Part shown: piece after piece, positions 42,405 to 51,790 of the stretch
Layout of the letters: the number at the start of each line of letters is the position of its first letter
Position numbering within the stretch: position 1 is the stretch's first letter
Source of the DNA: an uncultured Oscillospiraceae bacterium
GTDB lineage: Bacteria > Bacillota > Clostridia > Oscillospirales > Oscillospiraceae
DNA length: 58,020 nt
Assembly (NCBI GenBank): GCA_910584285.1
Contig: CAJTYK010000008.1
Span: forward strand, 1 to 58,020
Direction: 5' to 3'
Made by a program: the position numbers and the translations under genes
The notes under the pieces: model-generated
The model's database searches: none
The model's input: only the letters and a program-made list of their open reading frames with translations
What the model was told of the DNA's origin: nothing

Positions 42405-44186
42405 TCATCCTCCATAGGCTTTTTTCTGTTTGAGTACATCCTTCAGGGCTCCGAGATCCCGCTCGTCCGATATGTCCTTCCTGCTCTGTTCCAGCAGGAT
42501 CACCTGCTTATAGTCCTCCAGCGCCGCCGCCGCAGTCGTCCGGGGCTGGTTCTCCTGGACGGCGGCGGAGAGCTGATCCATCTCCTCCGGGGTGAGCTGC
42601 CCCTCCAAAGCGGGCAGGGCGACGCTCTTGCCCTCTCTCCACCTGTCCCGCAGCAGCACAAAGGCCTTTTTCAGCAGCGGCGAGGTGAAGTGCTCCTCAT
42701 TCAGCGGCTCCATCTGCCGGAAATAGTCGCCGTCCAGCAGCACGATCCGCAGCACGCCCTCCTCCGCCCGGGCGGAGCGGAGGTTCTCATACCGCAGCTC
42801 CCGGCTTTTGGGCTGGAGCTCCCGGACGGGGGCCAGACTCTGGCGCTCCTCCTGTTTCTGAGCCTCCCGACGGCGCCTCTGCCGCTGGCGCTCCACCTCC
42901 TGGAGCACTGCCTCCTTGGACACCCCAGCCGTCTCGGCGCACCGGCCGGCGTAGATCTCCCGCTCCACCGGGCTGGGCAGGCCGGCCACCACCTCCGCCG
43001 CCGCCAGCAGGTACTGGGCCCGCTGGTCGTCCCGGGTCAGGTCAAACTGATCCCGCACCACGCTCAGGCGGTACTCGGCGGAGTTGGCGCTGCCCTCCAT
43101 CAGTTCCTCAAAGGCGGCGGGGCCGCAGTTCTTGATATAGTCGTCCGCGTCCTGCTTGCCCAGGGATCCGTCGGGCAGGCGCTTGTTGGGCAGGCGCAGC
43201 ACCTTCACCCCGATCTCCGAGTTGCGCAGCAGGGCGATGGCCCGCTGGGTGGCGTCCTCCCCGGCGGCGTCGTTGTCGTAGCACAGCACCAGCTCCTTGG
43301 TGTACCGCCCCAGCAGACGCACGTGCTCCTCCGTCAGGGCGGTGCCCATGGTGGCCACCGTGTTGTCAAACCCCGCCTGGTGCAGGGTGATCACGTCGAT
43401 GTTCCCCTCCACCAGGATGAAGTTGGGGCGCTTGGTTTTTTTGGCGTAGTTCAGCCCGTAGAGGATGGATCGCTTTTTGAAAATGGCCGTCTCCGGCGTG
43501 TTCAGATACTTGGGGGTGGAGTCGTCCATCACCCGGCTGGTGAAGCCGATGACGTCCCCCCGCACGTCGATGACGGGCAGCATCAGGCGGTTGCGGTACT
43601 TGTCGTATACGCCGCCCCCCTTGCCCGCCACCGCCAGCCCGGCCTCAATGAGCTCCGCCTTTTCGTAGCCCTTGTCCCGCATGGCCAGGATCAGGCTGTC
43701 CCAGGCGTCGGGGGCTGCCCCCAGACCGAACCGGGCGGAAAATTTGGGGCTGATCCGCCGCTTGTCCCGGATATAGGACGCCACCTCCGCCCCCTGGGGG
43801 TCGGACAGCATGGAGCGGTAGAACCGGGCGGCCTCCTTATTGAGCTCCAAGATACGCGCCCGCCGTTCCCGCCACCGGCCGTCGCTGCCGGTGTCCTCCG
43901 GCATCTGTAGCCCCGCCTGCTCCGCCAGCTTGCGCACCGCGTCCGGGAAGGACAGGCTCTCCATCTCCATAAGAAACCGGGCCGCCCCGCCCCCCTTGCC
44001 GCAGCCGAAGCAGTGGAAGATCTGCCGGGACTCGTTGACGGAGAAGGAGGGGGTTTTTTCGTGGTGGAAGGGGCACAGCCCCCAGTAGTTCCCCCCTTTT
44101 TTGGTCAGGGGCACATAGGCGGAAACCACGTCCACAATATTGAGCCTGCTGTTCAGGTCATCCAGAAAGGACTCAGGTATGGCCAT
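42405..44186 (-). CDS. dnaG: DNA primase
   Basis: The 593-residue primase has an N-terminal zinc finger (Cys38, His41, Cys59, Cys62), an RNA polymerase core with YGLNYAKKT and the TOPRIM motif VEGNIDVITLHQAGF..LCYDNDAAGEDA, and a C-terminal helicase-binding domain. It makes RNA primers at the replication fork on DnaB single strands. It is 7 bases upstream of rpoD. GCGGAGGTGG precedes ATG 44186. Confidence 0.96.
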   Translation of the reverse strand: MAIPESFLDDLNSRLNIVDVVSAYVPLTKKGGNYWGLCPFHHEKTPSFSVNESRQIFHCFGCGKGGGAARFLMEMESLSFPDAVRKLAEQAGLQMPEDTGSDGRWRERRARILELNKEAARFYRSMLSDPQGAEVASYIRDKRRISPKFSARFGLGAAPDAWDSLILAMRDKGYEKAELIEAGLAVAGKGGGVYDKYRNRLMLPVIDVRGDVIGFTSRVMDDSTPKYLNTPETAIFKKRSILYGLNYAKKTKRPNFILVEGNIDVITLHQAGFDNTVATMGTALTEEHVRLLGRYTKELVLCYDNDAAGEDATQRAIALLRNSEIGVKVLRLPNKRLPDGSLGKQDADDYIKNCGPAAFEELMEGSANSAEYRLSVVRDQFDLTRDDQRAQYLLAAAEVVAGLPSPVEREIYAGRCAETAGVSKEAVLQEVERQRQRRRREAQKQEERQSLAPVRELQPKSRELRYENLRSARAEEGVLRIVLLDGDYFRQMEPLNEEHFTSPLLKKAFVLLRDRWREGKSVALPALEGQLTPEEMDQLSAAVQENQPRTTAAAALEDYKQVILLEQSRKDISDERDLGALKDVLKQKKAYGG

Positions 44187-44241
44187 GGTTCCACCTCCGC
44201 ATCATAGCCAAATTTGTCCTGTTTTACACTATTTTTGGAAT

Positions 44242-44871
44242 TTATTGGTCAATGGGAACTGCTTTCAAAGCCTCGCCCAGCTCCACGGCGGAAAACGCCC
44301 CGGCGGACAGCTCGGTGATGCTTGCTCGGAATGCCTCCGCCCCCTCCTCGGGCAGCAGGGCGTGGACGGTGACGGCGGCGGCATACTCGATCTCCCCCAC
44401 CGCACCCCCCTGGGCGGCGCAGATTAGCTTCACCCGCTCCAAAAAGCTGTAGGGGCACTCCACCGCCAGCTCCAGCCAGCGGCGCACCGCCGAGATCCCG
44501 GCGGCGTCCAGGGCGTCCTTGGCGCTCTGGGTGTAGGCCCGCACCAGCCCCCCCGCGCCTAGCAGCACCCCGCCGAAGTACCGGGTCACCACGCAGCACA
44601 CGTTGGTGATCCCCTCCTTCTGGAACACCCCCAGCATGGGCTGGCCTGCGGTGCCCTGGGGCTCCCCATCGTCGGAGTAGCGCACCGGGCCGTCCTGGAT
44701 CAGATAGCACCAACAGTTATGCCGGGCGTCGTGGTGCCTCTTTTTCACCTCGTCAATGCGGGCACGGGCCTCCTCCACCGTCTCCACCGGAAAGACCCGG
44801 CCGATGAAGGTGGAGCGCTTCTCCGTGAACTGCGTCTCTGAGGCGCGGGTGGGAACCAAGTATTCTGTCAT
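44242..44871 (-). CDS. YigZ/IMPACT family protein
   Basis: The 209-residue protein has the IMPACT/YigZ N-terminal domain with KRSTFIGRVFPV, ARHNCWCYLI, DDGEPQGTAGQPML and VVTRYFGGVLLGAGGLVRAY, plus a small C-terminal DUF1949-type domain. Relatives bind nucleic acid or ribosomes and modulate translational stress responses in eukaryotes; the bacterial role is uncertain. ATG 44871 overlaps the stop of the dGTPase-like gene by 4 bases. Confidence 0.88.
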   Translation of the reverse strand: MTEYLVPTRASETQFTEKRSTFIGRVFPVETVEEARARIDEVKKRHHDARHNCWCYLIQDGPVRYSDDGEPQGTAGQPMLGVFQKEGITNVCCVVTRYFGGVLLGAGGLVRAYTQSAKDALDAAGISAVRRWLELAVECPYSFLERVKLICAAQGGAVGEIEYAAAVTVHALLPEEGAEAFRASITELSAGAFSAVELGEALKAVPIDQ

Positions 44872-45878
44872 TTTATTACCCATCCTTTAGGAATGAACAG
44901 GTCGCTGAACTGCTCCACGGCGTAGGTGTCCGTCATGCCCGCGATGTAGTCCAGCACCGCCCGCTCCTTCCCCTCCCGCTCCAGAATGTCCTGGTACTCC
45001 GGGGGCAGCTTGTCCTCATGCTTGCAATAGTATTCGTACAGCAGGCAGATCATGTCCTCCGCCTTGCCCTCCTCCCCCTTCGCCTGGGGGTTGAAGTAGA
45101 CGGACTGGAACATGAACGCCCTCAGCTCCGCCATGGCCTGGGCCACGGTGGGGGACTGCCGGATCTCGTCCCCCTCCCCGCTGGAGCGGATCACGTCCAG
45201 GGTCAGGGCCTCGATGCGCTCCCCATGGGTGTAGCCCAGAACCTCGGAGATATGGGCGGGGATGTCGGTGGGAAAGATGATGCCCCCCCGCATGGCGTCG
45301 TCAATGTCGTGGTTGATGTAGGCGATCTTGTCGGCAAAGCGCACCAGCTGGCCCTCCAGGGTGTCCGCCGGCCGGCCGGCGGTGTGGCACAGGATGCCGC
45401 TGCGCACCTCATGGCACAGATTCAGCCCCGCCCCGTCGTTCTCCAGCCGATCCACCACCCGCAGGGACTGCTCATAGTGCCGGAAGCCCCCCTCCACCAT
45501 CCGGGACAGGGCCCGCTCCCCGGCGTGGCCGAAGGGGGTGTGCCCCAGGTCATGGGCCAGGGCTGCCGCCTCGGTGAGATCCTCGTTGAGGGCCAGCCCC
45601 CGGGCCATGGTGCGGGCGATGCGGGACACCTCCAGGGTGTGGGTCATGCGGGTGCGGTAGTGATCCCCCTCGGGCTGGAGGAACACCTGGGTCTTGTGCT
45701 TCAGCCGCCGGAAGGATTTACAGTGCACCACCCGGTCGATGTCCCGCTGGAAGCAGGTGCGCATGGGACAGGGGGGTATGTCCACCGCCCGCCCCTTGGA
45801 CTGGGCGGACAGGCAGGCCCGGGGGGAGAGGGTCTGCCGCTCCAGCGCCTCGGTGCGCTCCCGTATGCTTTGATCCAT
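44868..45878 (-). CDS. dgt: dGTP triphosphohydrolase-like HD protein
   Basis: The 336-residue HD-domain enzyme has RRLKHKTQVF, THTLEVSRIARTMARGL, AHDLGHTPFGHAGE and the ADKIAYINHDIDDA metal-site aspartates of the deoxyguanosinetriphosphate triphosphohydrolase-like family, which splits dNTPs to nucleosides and triphosphate. In many Firmicutes the gene lies just upstream of dnaG-rpoD, as here with yigZ between. ATG 45878 follows GAGGAGGG; the open frame continues upstream without support. Confidence 0.9.
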   Translation of the reverse strand: MDQSIRERTEALERQTLSPRACLSAQSKGRAVDIPPCPMRTCFQRDIDRVVHCKSFRRLKHKTQVFLQPEGDHYRTRMTHTLEVSRIARTMARGLALNEDLTEAAALAHDLGHTPFGHAGERALSRMVEGGFRHYEQSLRVVDRLENDGAGLNLCHEVRSGILCHTAGRPADTLEGQLVRFADKIAYINHDIDDAMRGGIIFPTDIPAHISEVLGYTHGERIEALTLDVIRSSGEGDEIRQSPTVAQAMAELRAFMFQSVYFNPQAKGEEGKAEDMICLLYEYYCKHEDKLPPEYQDILEREGKERAVLDYIAGMTDTYAVEQFSDLFIPKGWVIK

Positions 45879-46057
45879 GTGCCGTCCCTCCTCACACGCC
45901 CGCGGGCGTTTTTTTCTGTCTACGCTCTTATACCCGGGCGGCGGGAAAAAACCTTTTTTATTTTGAAAGATTTTCAAATTTATCAGCTTCGTCATATCCG
46001 CCCCCGCTCTCCCGTATACTCAGACAGCAGTTTGACGATAGAATGGGAGGGAACACC

Positions 46058-47005
46058 ATGGAGGAGGCCGCGGGTTTGGCCCGACTGCTGGTGCTGGCGG
46101 TGATCTTCGTCAACGGCTGGACAGATGCTCCGAATGCCATCGCCACCGCCGTGGGCTCCGGGGCGCTGTCCTTCCGCCGGGGGGTGGCGCTGGCGGCGGT
46201 GTGTAACTTCGCCGGGGCGGCGCTGGCCTGCCTGTGCTTCCCCGCCGTGGCGGACACGGTGGGGGAGCTGGTGTCCTTTGCCCAGCCCCGCTCCGGGGTG
46301 ATCGCCTTGAACGCCGCCCTGCTGGCCATCGTGCTGTGGGCGGTGGCGGCCTGGCGGTTCGGCCTGCCCACCAGTGAGAGCCACGCCCTGCTGGCGGGCT
46401 TGTCCGGCGGGGCGCTGGCCCTGGGGGGCGGGCTGGCCCAGCTCAACGCCGGGGCGTGGATCCGGGCGCTGGCGGGGCTGGGGCTGTCCCTGCCCGCCGG
46501 GGCGCTGGCGGGCCGGATCCTCCGGCGGGCACTGGAGGGCCGTATACGCCGCCCTGACCGGGGCCAGCGGTGGGCCGCCGCCCTCACCGCCCTGCTCCAC
46601 GGGGCTCAGGACGGGCAGAAATTTCTTGCTCTACTCCTGTTAATCCATGGTTTTGGCACGGACGGCGGACCCTCCCGGCTGGGGCTGGCTCTGCTCACCG
46701 CCGGGGTGATGGCCCTGGGCACCGCCCTGGGCGGGAAGCCCATTGTGGAAAAGGTGGGCACCGAGCTGGCTCAGCTCTCCCCCACCGAGGGACTGGCGGC
46801 GGATCTGGGGGCGGGGGCGGTGCTGCTGGCCTGCTCCGCCCTGGGGCTGCCCGTGTCCACCACCCACGCCAAGGTGGCCGCCGTGTGTGGCGCGGGCCGG
46901 GGGGCCAGCAGATCCGTCATGGGCCAGATGGCGGGGGCGTGGATCCTCACCTTCCCCGCCTGCGGGGGGATCGCGTTTTTGCTGACGCGGATTATGATTG
47001 GGTGA
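46058..47005 (+). CDS. PiT-family inorganic phosphate permease
   Basis: The 315-residue membrane protein has about nine helices and the paired PiT signatures NGWTDAPNAIAT near the N-terminus and LPTSESHALLAG, HGAQDGQKFLA and LPVSTTHAKVAA later, showing the internal duplication of phosphate:cation symporters. It is shorter than E. coli PitA and resembles the small Firmicutes Pit type. ATG 46058 follows GGGAGGG. No PhoU-like partner (DUF47), commonly paired with these, is adjacent. Confidence 0.88.
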   Translation: MEEAAGLARLLVLAVIFVNGWTDAPNAIATAVGSGALSFRRGVALAAVCNFAGAALACLCFPAVADTVGELVSFAQPRSGVIALNAALLAIVLWAVAAWRFGLPTSESHALLAGLSGGALALGGGLAQLNAGAWIRALAGLGLSLPAGALAGRILRRALEGRIRRPDRGQRWAAALTALLHGAQDGQKFLALLLLIHGFGTDGGPSRLGLALLTAGVMALGTALGGKPIVEKVGTELAQLSPTEGLAADLGAGAVLLACSALGLPVSTTHAKVAAVCGAGRGASRSVMGQMAGAWILTFPACGGIAFLLTRIMIG

Positions 47006-47066
47006 TTTGACAGTTGTGTTTGGCTTCTGTCCGTGCTATGCTGAGAAAAAACGGGAGCGTGCCATC

Positions 47067-47549
47067 ATGAGTGTTGAACTTCTGCCTGCCTACAGCTATC
47101 CCAGCGAGATAGGGACGCTGTTTTCGGAGTATACCGATATGCTGATCGCCGGGGATCCTGCCTTCCAGGGCTATCTTGAGCTACAAAACTATGAGGATGA
47201 GCTGAATCATCTGGAGGCCAAATATGGCCCGCCCTATGGGCGATTGTATCTGGCCAGCTGCGATGGGCAGACGGCAGGCTGTATCGGGCTGAGGCGGTTG
47301 GATAACCAGCGCTGTGAGATGAAGCGGCTCTACGTCCGGCCCTCTTTTCGGGGCAGGCGGATCGGCGATAGCCTGATACGGCGGATCATCGCGGACGCGA
47401 AGGAGATCGGCTATTCCTCCATGCTGCTGGATACGCTGCCTTTTCTGCAAAGCGCCATCCATATGTATGAGCAATATGGCTTTTATCGGATCCCGAGCTA
47501 CAACAACAGCCCCATGGACAATTCCATTTATATGAAATTGGATTTATAG
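47067..47549 (+). CDS. GNAT-family N-acetyltransferase
   Basis: The 160-residue protein carries GNAT motif A MKRLYVRPSFRGRRIGDSLIRRII (R/Q-x-x-G-x-G/A loop) and a motif B around MLLDTLPFLQSAIHMYEQYGF. The layout is typical of small-molecule acetyltransferases near YjgM/PhnO. ATG 47067 follows GGGAGC; the frame is open further up into the permease end. The substrate is unknown. Confidence 0.78.
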   Translation: MSVELLPAYSYPSEIGTLFSEYTDMLIAGDPAFQGYLELQNYEDELNHLEAKYGPPYGRLYLASCDGQTAGCIGLRRLDNQRCEMKRLYVRPSFRGRRIGDSLIRRIIADAKEIGYSSMLLDTLPFLQSAIHMYEQYGFYRIPSYNNSPMDNSIYMKLDL

Positions 47550-47557
47550 CGTCTCAA

Positions 47558-47596
47558 AAAACGTCTGGCCCACGCTCCGCGCGGGCCAGACGTTTT
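47558..47596. terminator. Bidirectional terminator
   Basis: A 14-bp stem AAAACGTCTGGCCC/GGGCCAGACGTTTT with an 11-base loop has A and T tracts on both sides and separates the convergent GNAT and pgsA genes. Confidence 0.92.
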
Positions 47597-47597
47597 C

Positions 47598-48134
47598 TCA
47601 CTTATTCCAATTCAGCACGTCCCGGTTGAGGACAAAATACTCGATCCCGGAATACAGGGTGGTGGCGGCAATCACGATGACGCACACCCAGTCCAATATC
47701 TCCATGGGGATAGGCAGGACGGTCAGGTGCATCAGGCACAGGCACACCATGGTGGAGGCGGTTTTCACCTTGCCCGACCACCCAGCGGCGATGACCCGCC
47801 CGTTGTCCACCGCCACCAGCCGCAGGCCGGACACGGCGAACTCCCGAGCGATAACAATCACCAGCGCCCAATCCGGGAAGCGGCCCGCCCCGCAGAAGCA
47901 GGCCATGGCGGTGAGCACCAGCACCTTGTCCGCCAGGGGATCCATGAACTTGCCGAAGTCGGTGACCTGGTTGTAGTGCCGGGCGATGTAGCCGTCCAGC
48001 AGATCCGTCAGGCTGGCGATGACGAACACCGCCAGGGCGGCGTAGATGCTCCACGGCGCGTCAATGTGCCACAGGATGAGATAAACCGGTATGAGCACCA
48101 CCCGCAGCATGGTTAGCTTGTTTGCCGTATTCAT
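47598..48134 (-). CDS. pgsA: CDP-diacylglycerol-glycerol-3-phosphate 3-phosphatidyltransferase
   Basis: The 178-residue membrane enzyme has the CDP-alcohol phosphotransferase signature DGYIARHYNQVTDFGKFMDPLADK (DG-x2-AR-x8-G-x3-D-x3-D) and five to six membrane helices. It makes phosphatidylglycerol phosphate. ATG 48134 follows AAGGAAG; upstream in-frame codons overlap rimO. The rimO-pgsA order is common in Firmicutes, and the gene ends the recA-recX-rimO operon. Confidence 0.92.
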   Translation of the reverse strand: MNTANKLTMLRVVLIPVYLILWHIDAPWSIYAALAVFVIASLTDLLDGYIARHYNQVTDFGKFMDPLADKVLVLTAMACFCGAGRFPDWALVIVIAREFAVSGLRLVAVDNGRVIAAGWSGKVKTASTMVCLCLMHLTVLPIPMEILDWVCVIVIAATTLYSGIEYFVLNRDVLNWNK

Positions 48135-48151
48135 TCCCTTTCTTCCTTTCC

Positions 48152-49477
48152 TCAGTCCTCGATCTCGCCGGTCAGGTCGCCGTCGGACACGCCGGTGATC
48201 CGCACCCACACGAACTCCCCCGCCGGTACAAGCCCCGCCGCCGTGAACAGCACCCGGCCGTCGATGTCCACCGAGTCGGCATAGGTGCGGCCCGCGTAGC
48301 AGCCCGCTTCAACGTCGAAGCCCTCACACAACACCTCCATGCAGGTGCCCAACCGCTGCTCGTTGTATTCGTCCATGATCCGGGACTGGAGATCCACCAC
48401 CAGCTCCACCCGGCGAGCAGCGGCGTCCGGATCCACCTGGTTGTCCATGGCGGCGGCCAGGGTGCCCTCCTCCGGAGAGAACTGGAACACCCCCGCCCGC
48501 TGGAGCTTCTGTTCCCGCAGAAAATCGCACAGCTCCTCGAATTCCGCCTTCCCCTCCCCGGGCAGGCCGCAGATCAGGGAGGTGCGGATCACCACGTCGG
48601 GCATGGCCGCGCGGAGCTTAGCAAACAGCGCCTCGATCTCCGCTTTGGTGCTTCTCCGGCGCATGGCCTTCAAAATGCCGTCGTTGGCGTGCTGGATGGG
48701 GATATCCAAATAGTGGACGATCTTCTTTTCCCGGGCAATCACCTGGATCAGCTCGTCCGTCACTGCCTCCGGATAGAGGTAGTGCAGCCGAATCCAGTGG
48801 AAGTTCAGCTTACAAAGCTCCGTCAACAGCCCCGCCAGCGTGGAGCCGTCCTGCAAGTCCAGCCCGTAGCGGGTGATGTCCTGGGCGATGACGATGAGCT
48901 CCTTCACCCCGCTGTCCGCCAGCCCCTTCGCCTCCGTCAAGAGCGCCGCCATGGAACGGCTGCGGTAGCGCCCCCGCAGCTTGGGGATGATGCAGAAGGC
49001 ACAGCCGTTGGAGCAGCCCTCGGCGATCTTCAGATAGGCCGTCCAGGGCGGGGTGGTCACCCACCGCGCCCCATCGTCATAGGCCTGGGCGATCTCCCCG
49101 AAATGCTCCGGCCGCTCCCCCGCCATCAGCTCCTCCACGGCGGACACCACGTCGGTATAGCTCCCCGTGCCCAGCAGGCCGTCCACCTCGGGCAGCTCCG
49201 CCTTGATCTCGTCGGGATAACGCTGGCTGAGGCAGCCCGCCACCAGCAGCTTTTTCAGCTTTCCCGCCTGTTTCAGCGCTCCCAGCTCCAAAATGGCGTC
49301 GATGGCCTCACTTTTGGCGGACTCGATGAAGCCGCAGGTGTTGAGCACCGCCACGTCCGCCCCCTCCGCCTCGCCGGTGACGGTGTGGCCCGCCTCCCGG
49401 CACAGGGCCATCATCTGCTCGGTGTTCACCAGATTTTTGGCGCAGCCCAGGGACTGGAACGCCACCTTATATCCCAT
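48152..49477 (-). CDS. rimO: Ribosomal protein S12 methylthiotransferase
   Basis: The 441-residue radical SAM enzyme methylthiolates an aspartate of ribosomal protein S12. It has the N-terminal MTTase cluster cysteines (SLGCAKN, NTCGF, GCLSQRYPDE), the radical SAM motif GCSNGCAFC (CxxxCxxC) and a C-terminal TRAM domain. It starts directly after the recX stop. The RimO rather than MiaB assignment rests on the KLRGRYRSR segment and length. Confidence 0.93.
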   Translation of the reverse strand: MGYKVAFQSLGCAKNLVNTEQMMALCREAGHTVTGEAEGADVAVLNTCGFIESAKSEAIDAILELGALKQAGKLKKLLVAGCLSQRYPDEIKAELPEVDGLLGTGSYTDVVSAVEELMAGERPEHFGEIAQAYDDGARWVTTPPWTAYLKIAEGCSNGCAFCIIPKLRGRYRSRSMAALLTEAKGLADSGVKELIVIAQDITRYGLDLQDGSTLAGLLTELCKLNFHWIRLHYLYPEAVTDELIQVIAREKKIVHYLDIPIQHANDGILKAMRRRSTKAEIEALFAKLRAAMPDVVIRTSLICGLPGEGKAEFEELCDFLREQKLQRAGVFQFSPEEGTLAAAMDNQVDPDAAARRVELVVDLQSRIMDEYNEQRLGTCMEVLCEGFDVEAGCYAGRTYADSVDIDGRVLFTAAGLVPAGEFVWVRITGVSDGDLTGEIED

Positions 49478-50173
49478 CTACTCCCATTCCTCCTCCCGGA
49501 GGCGCTCCAGCGCCCCGGAGATCTCGTCCCACCCGTAGCCCCGGCGGGCCAGATAGTCGGACACCTTTTTCAGATTTTCCCGGGTGGGCTCCGCCCCCCG
49601 GAGCTTCTGCCGGGCCAGCTTTTCCAACTGACTCTCATCCGGCTCCCGCTCCTCCAGGGCGTCCTCCCAGTATTCCCGGGGCACTCCCCGGCGGTACAGC
49701 TCGTCCCGGATTTTCCGAGGGCCGTAGCCCTTGGCGGCGTAGTGCCGCACCACCGTGCGGGCGTATTCCTCGTCATTGAGCAGGCCCAGGTCGGCGAGCC
49801 GGTCGGCCACCCCTTCCGCCCGCTCCCGCAGGGCCTCCTTCTGCACTTGCAATAGCGACGGGTCGGGCCCGTCGTCCAGCTTGTCATAGGGGTATTTTCC
49901 CCGCCTGGGCCGGGGTGGGACACACAGCTTGTCCAGCAGCTCCCGCCGGGACATGGGTCGCTGGGCCAGCAGCCCTATCGCCCGTTCCATCAGTCGGGAC
50001 TGCTCTCCAGCGGCGGCCAGGGCCTCCCCCTCGTCATCCGTCAGCTCCTTGCCGGCATAGAGGCCCAGGGACACCACATCCCCCTCCCCCACCCGGACAA
50101 GGGAGGCATCGTCCAGCCACACCAGCCAGCGGCCCTGCCTATGCTGGGAGGGCTCCAGCTTCTCAATTTTCAT
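49478..50173 (-). CDS. recX: RecA regulator RecX
   Basis: The 231-residue helical protein has the RecX three-helix repeats, seen as LLAQRPMSRRELLDKL, DLGLLNDEEYARTVVRHYAAKGYGPRKIRDELYRRGV and SDYLARRGYGWDEISGALE. RecX modulates RecA filaments. ATG 50173 shares one base with the stop of the GNAT gene lying between recA and recX (TGATG). The N-terminal ~60 residues are an extension seen in Firmicutes RecX. Confidence 0.88.
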   Translation of the reverse strand: MKIEKLEPSQHRQGRWLVWLDDASLVRVGEGDVVSLGLYAGKELTDDEGEALAAAGEQSRLMERAIGLLAQRPMSRRELLDKLCVPPRPRRGKYPYDKLDDGPDPSLLQVQKEALRERAEGVADRLADLGLLNDEEYARTVVRHYAAKGYGPRKIRDELYRRGVPREYWEDALEEREPDESQLEKLARQKLRGAEPTRENLKKVSDYLARRGYGWDEISGALERLREEEWE

Positions 50174-50631
50174 CACAAATCCATCCAAACCGCCTCGTCA
50201 TGAATGGAGGCGTTCTCCACAGCCCGGTAAAAGCTGACGGATTCCGGGTTGTGGGCCATGATGGCGATCAGCGTTTCCATGCCGCGGTCTTTCAGCTCCC
50301 GCCTCAGCTCCTTCAGCAGAAGCTGGGCCACCTGCCGGTGCCGTTCTTCCTTCAGCACACAGATCCAGTCCAGATAGGCGCAGCAGCAGCTCGCGTCGCT
50401 TCTGGCGGCAATGACGGACGCGTCAATCCGGCCGATCACCCGTCCGTCCTCGTACGCGAGCAGGGACAGCGAATTGGCAAAGCGGCCGTCACAAAAGCTC
50501 TTTTCCAGCCGTTTTCGGTATTCTTCCCCCGCATCCATGAAGAAAGTGTCCGGCTCCTGCCGCCGAAGCTCCCGCTCAAATTCTACAACGCCGTCGATTT
50601 TATCCTGCGTAAACTCCTCCACGGAAACCAT
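50173..50631 (-). CDS. GNAT-family N-acetyltransferase between recA and recX
   Basis: The 152-residue protein has a GNAT-like core: LDWICVLKEERHRQVAQLLLKELRRELKDRG (an acetyl-CoA loop with RHRQVAQ in place of the usual glycines) and MAHNPESVSFYRAVENAS as motif B. It starts 6 bases after recA and overlaps recX by one base, so it is inside the recA operon. The missing glycines in the loop leave activity uncertain. No substrate can be assigned. Confidence 0.7.
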   Translation of the reverse strand: MVSVEEFTQDKIDGVVEFERELRRQEPDTFFMDAGEEYRKRLEKSFCDGRFANSLSLLAYEDGRVIGRIDASVIAARSDASCCCAYLDWICVLKEERHRQVAQLLLKELRRELKDRGMETLIAIMAHNPESVSFYRAVENASIHDEAVWMDL

Positions 50632-50637
50632 GGCGCG

Positions 50638-51738
50638 TTACCCCTCAAACTCGTCGGCGGACACGTCCACCGCTCGGCCCGCGGCCTTGGCCGCCACCTG
50701 GGACTGACGGCTCATCAGCTTGAAGGAGTTGGCCCGCACCTCGGCCTCCACCTTTTCGGCCACCTCCGGGTTCTCCTCGAAGTACTTCTTCACCGCGTCC
50801 TTGCCCTGGCCCAGCCGGGTGTCCCCCATGGAGAACCAGGAGCCGGACTTCTGCACAATGTCCAGCTTGACCGCCAGATCCACCAGCTCGCCCAGCTTGG
50901 AGATGCCCTCGCCGTACATGATCTCGAACTCCGCCTCCCGGAAGGGGGGGGCCACCTTGTTCTTCACGATCTTCACCTTGGTGCGGTTGCCCACGATCTC
51001 GGTGCCGTTCTTGAGGGCCTCCACCCGGCGCACCTCCATGCGCACAGAGGCATAGAACTTCAGCGCCCGGCCGCCGGTGGTGACCTCCGGGTTGCCGTAC
51101 ACCACGCCCACCTTCTCCCGGAGCTGGTTGATGAAAATCACAATGCAGTTGGTCTTGGAGATGGACCCCGCCAGCTTCCGCAGGGCCTGGCTCATCAGCC
51201 GGGCCAGCAGACCCACGTGGCTGTCGCCCATGTCGCCCTCGATCTCCGCCCGGGGGGTCAGCGCCGCCACCGAGTCCACCACCACCACGTCGATGGCGCC
51301 GGAGCGCACCAGGGCCTCGCAGATCTCCAGCCCCTGCTCGCCGGTGTCCGGCTGGGAGATGAGCATGGAGTCGATGTCCACGCCCAGCGCCCGGGCATAG
51401 GTGGGATCCAGGGCGTGCTCGGCGTCGATGAAGGCCACCTCGCCCCCCCGCTTCTGGGCCTCGGCCACGATGTGCAGGGCCAGGGTGGTCTTGCCGGAGG
51501 ACTCGGGGCCGTAGATCTCGATGATGCGGCCCTTAGGCACGCCGCCGATCCCCAGGGCGATGTCCAGGGACAGGGAGCCGGTGGGGATGGCCTCCACCAC
51601 GATGTGGGAGTTCTCCCCCAGGCGCATGATGGAGCCCTTGCCGTAGTCCTTCTCGATCTGGGCGATGCAGGTGGACAGGGCCTTTTTCTTGTCCGAGGCG
51701 GGGGCGGCGGCCTCCACCGTCTTTTTCTTGTCTGCCAT
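50638..51738 (-). CDS. recA: Recombinase RecA
   Basis: The 366-residue recombinase has Walker A GPESSGKTT, Walker B VVVVDSVAAL, loops L1/L2 (GDSHVGLLARLMSQALRK, NQLREKVGVVYGNPEVTTGG) and a C-terminal domain ending in an acidic tail. A short lysine/alanine-rich N-terminal extension (about 20 residues) is present. It pairs homologous DNA and stimulates SOS repressor cleavage. A palindrome with direct repeats lies about 55-85 bases upstream. AAAGGATG precedes ATG 51738. Confidence 0.97.
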   Translation of the reverse strand: MADKKKTVEAAAPASDKKKALSTCIAQIEKDYGKGSIMRLGENSHIVVEAIPTGSLSLDIALGIGGVPKGRIIEIYGPESSGKTTLALHIVAEAQKRGGEVAFIDAEHALDPTYARALGVDIDSMLISQPDTGEQGLEICEALVRSGAIDVVVVDSVAALTPRAEIEGDMGDSHVGLLARLMSQALRKLAGSISKTNCIVIFINQLREKVGVVYGNPEVTTGGRALKFYASVRMEVRRVEALKNGTEIVGNRTKVKIVKNKVAPPFREAEFEIMYGEGISKLGELVDLAVKLDIVQKSGSWFSMGDTRLGQGKDAVKKYFEENPEVAEKVEAEVRANSFKLMSRQSQVAAKAAGRAVDVSADEFEG

Positions 51739-51790
51739 GTACGATCATCCTTTCCCGCCGGCGCGTTTTGAGGGGCCGCCGGCCTCTTAC

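Noticed and set aside
48122..49855. Open plus-strand frame of 577 codons
   Set aside because: Antisense to rimO and recX, no initiation signal and low-complexity His/Leu/Gln composition.
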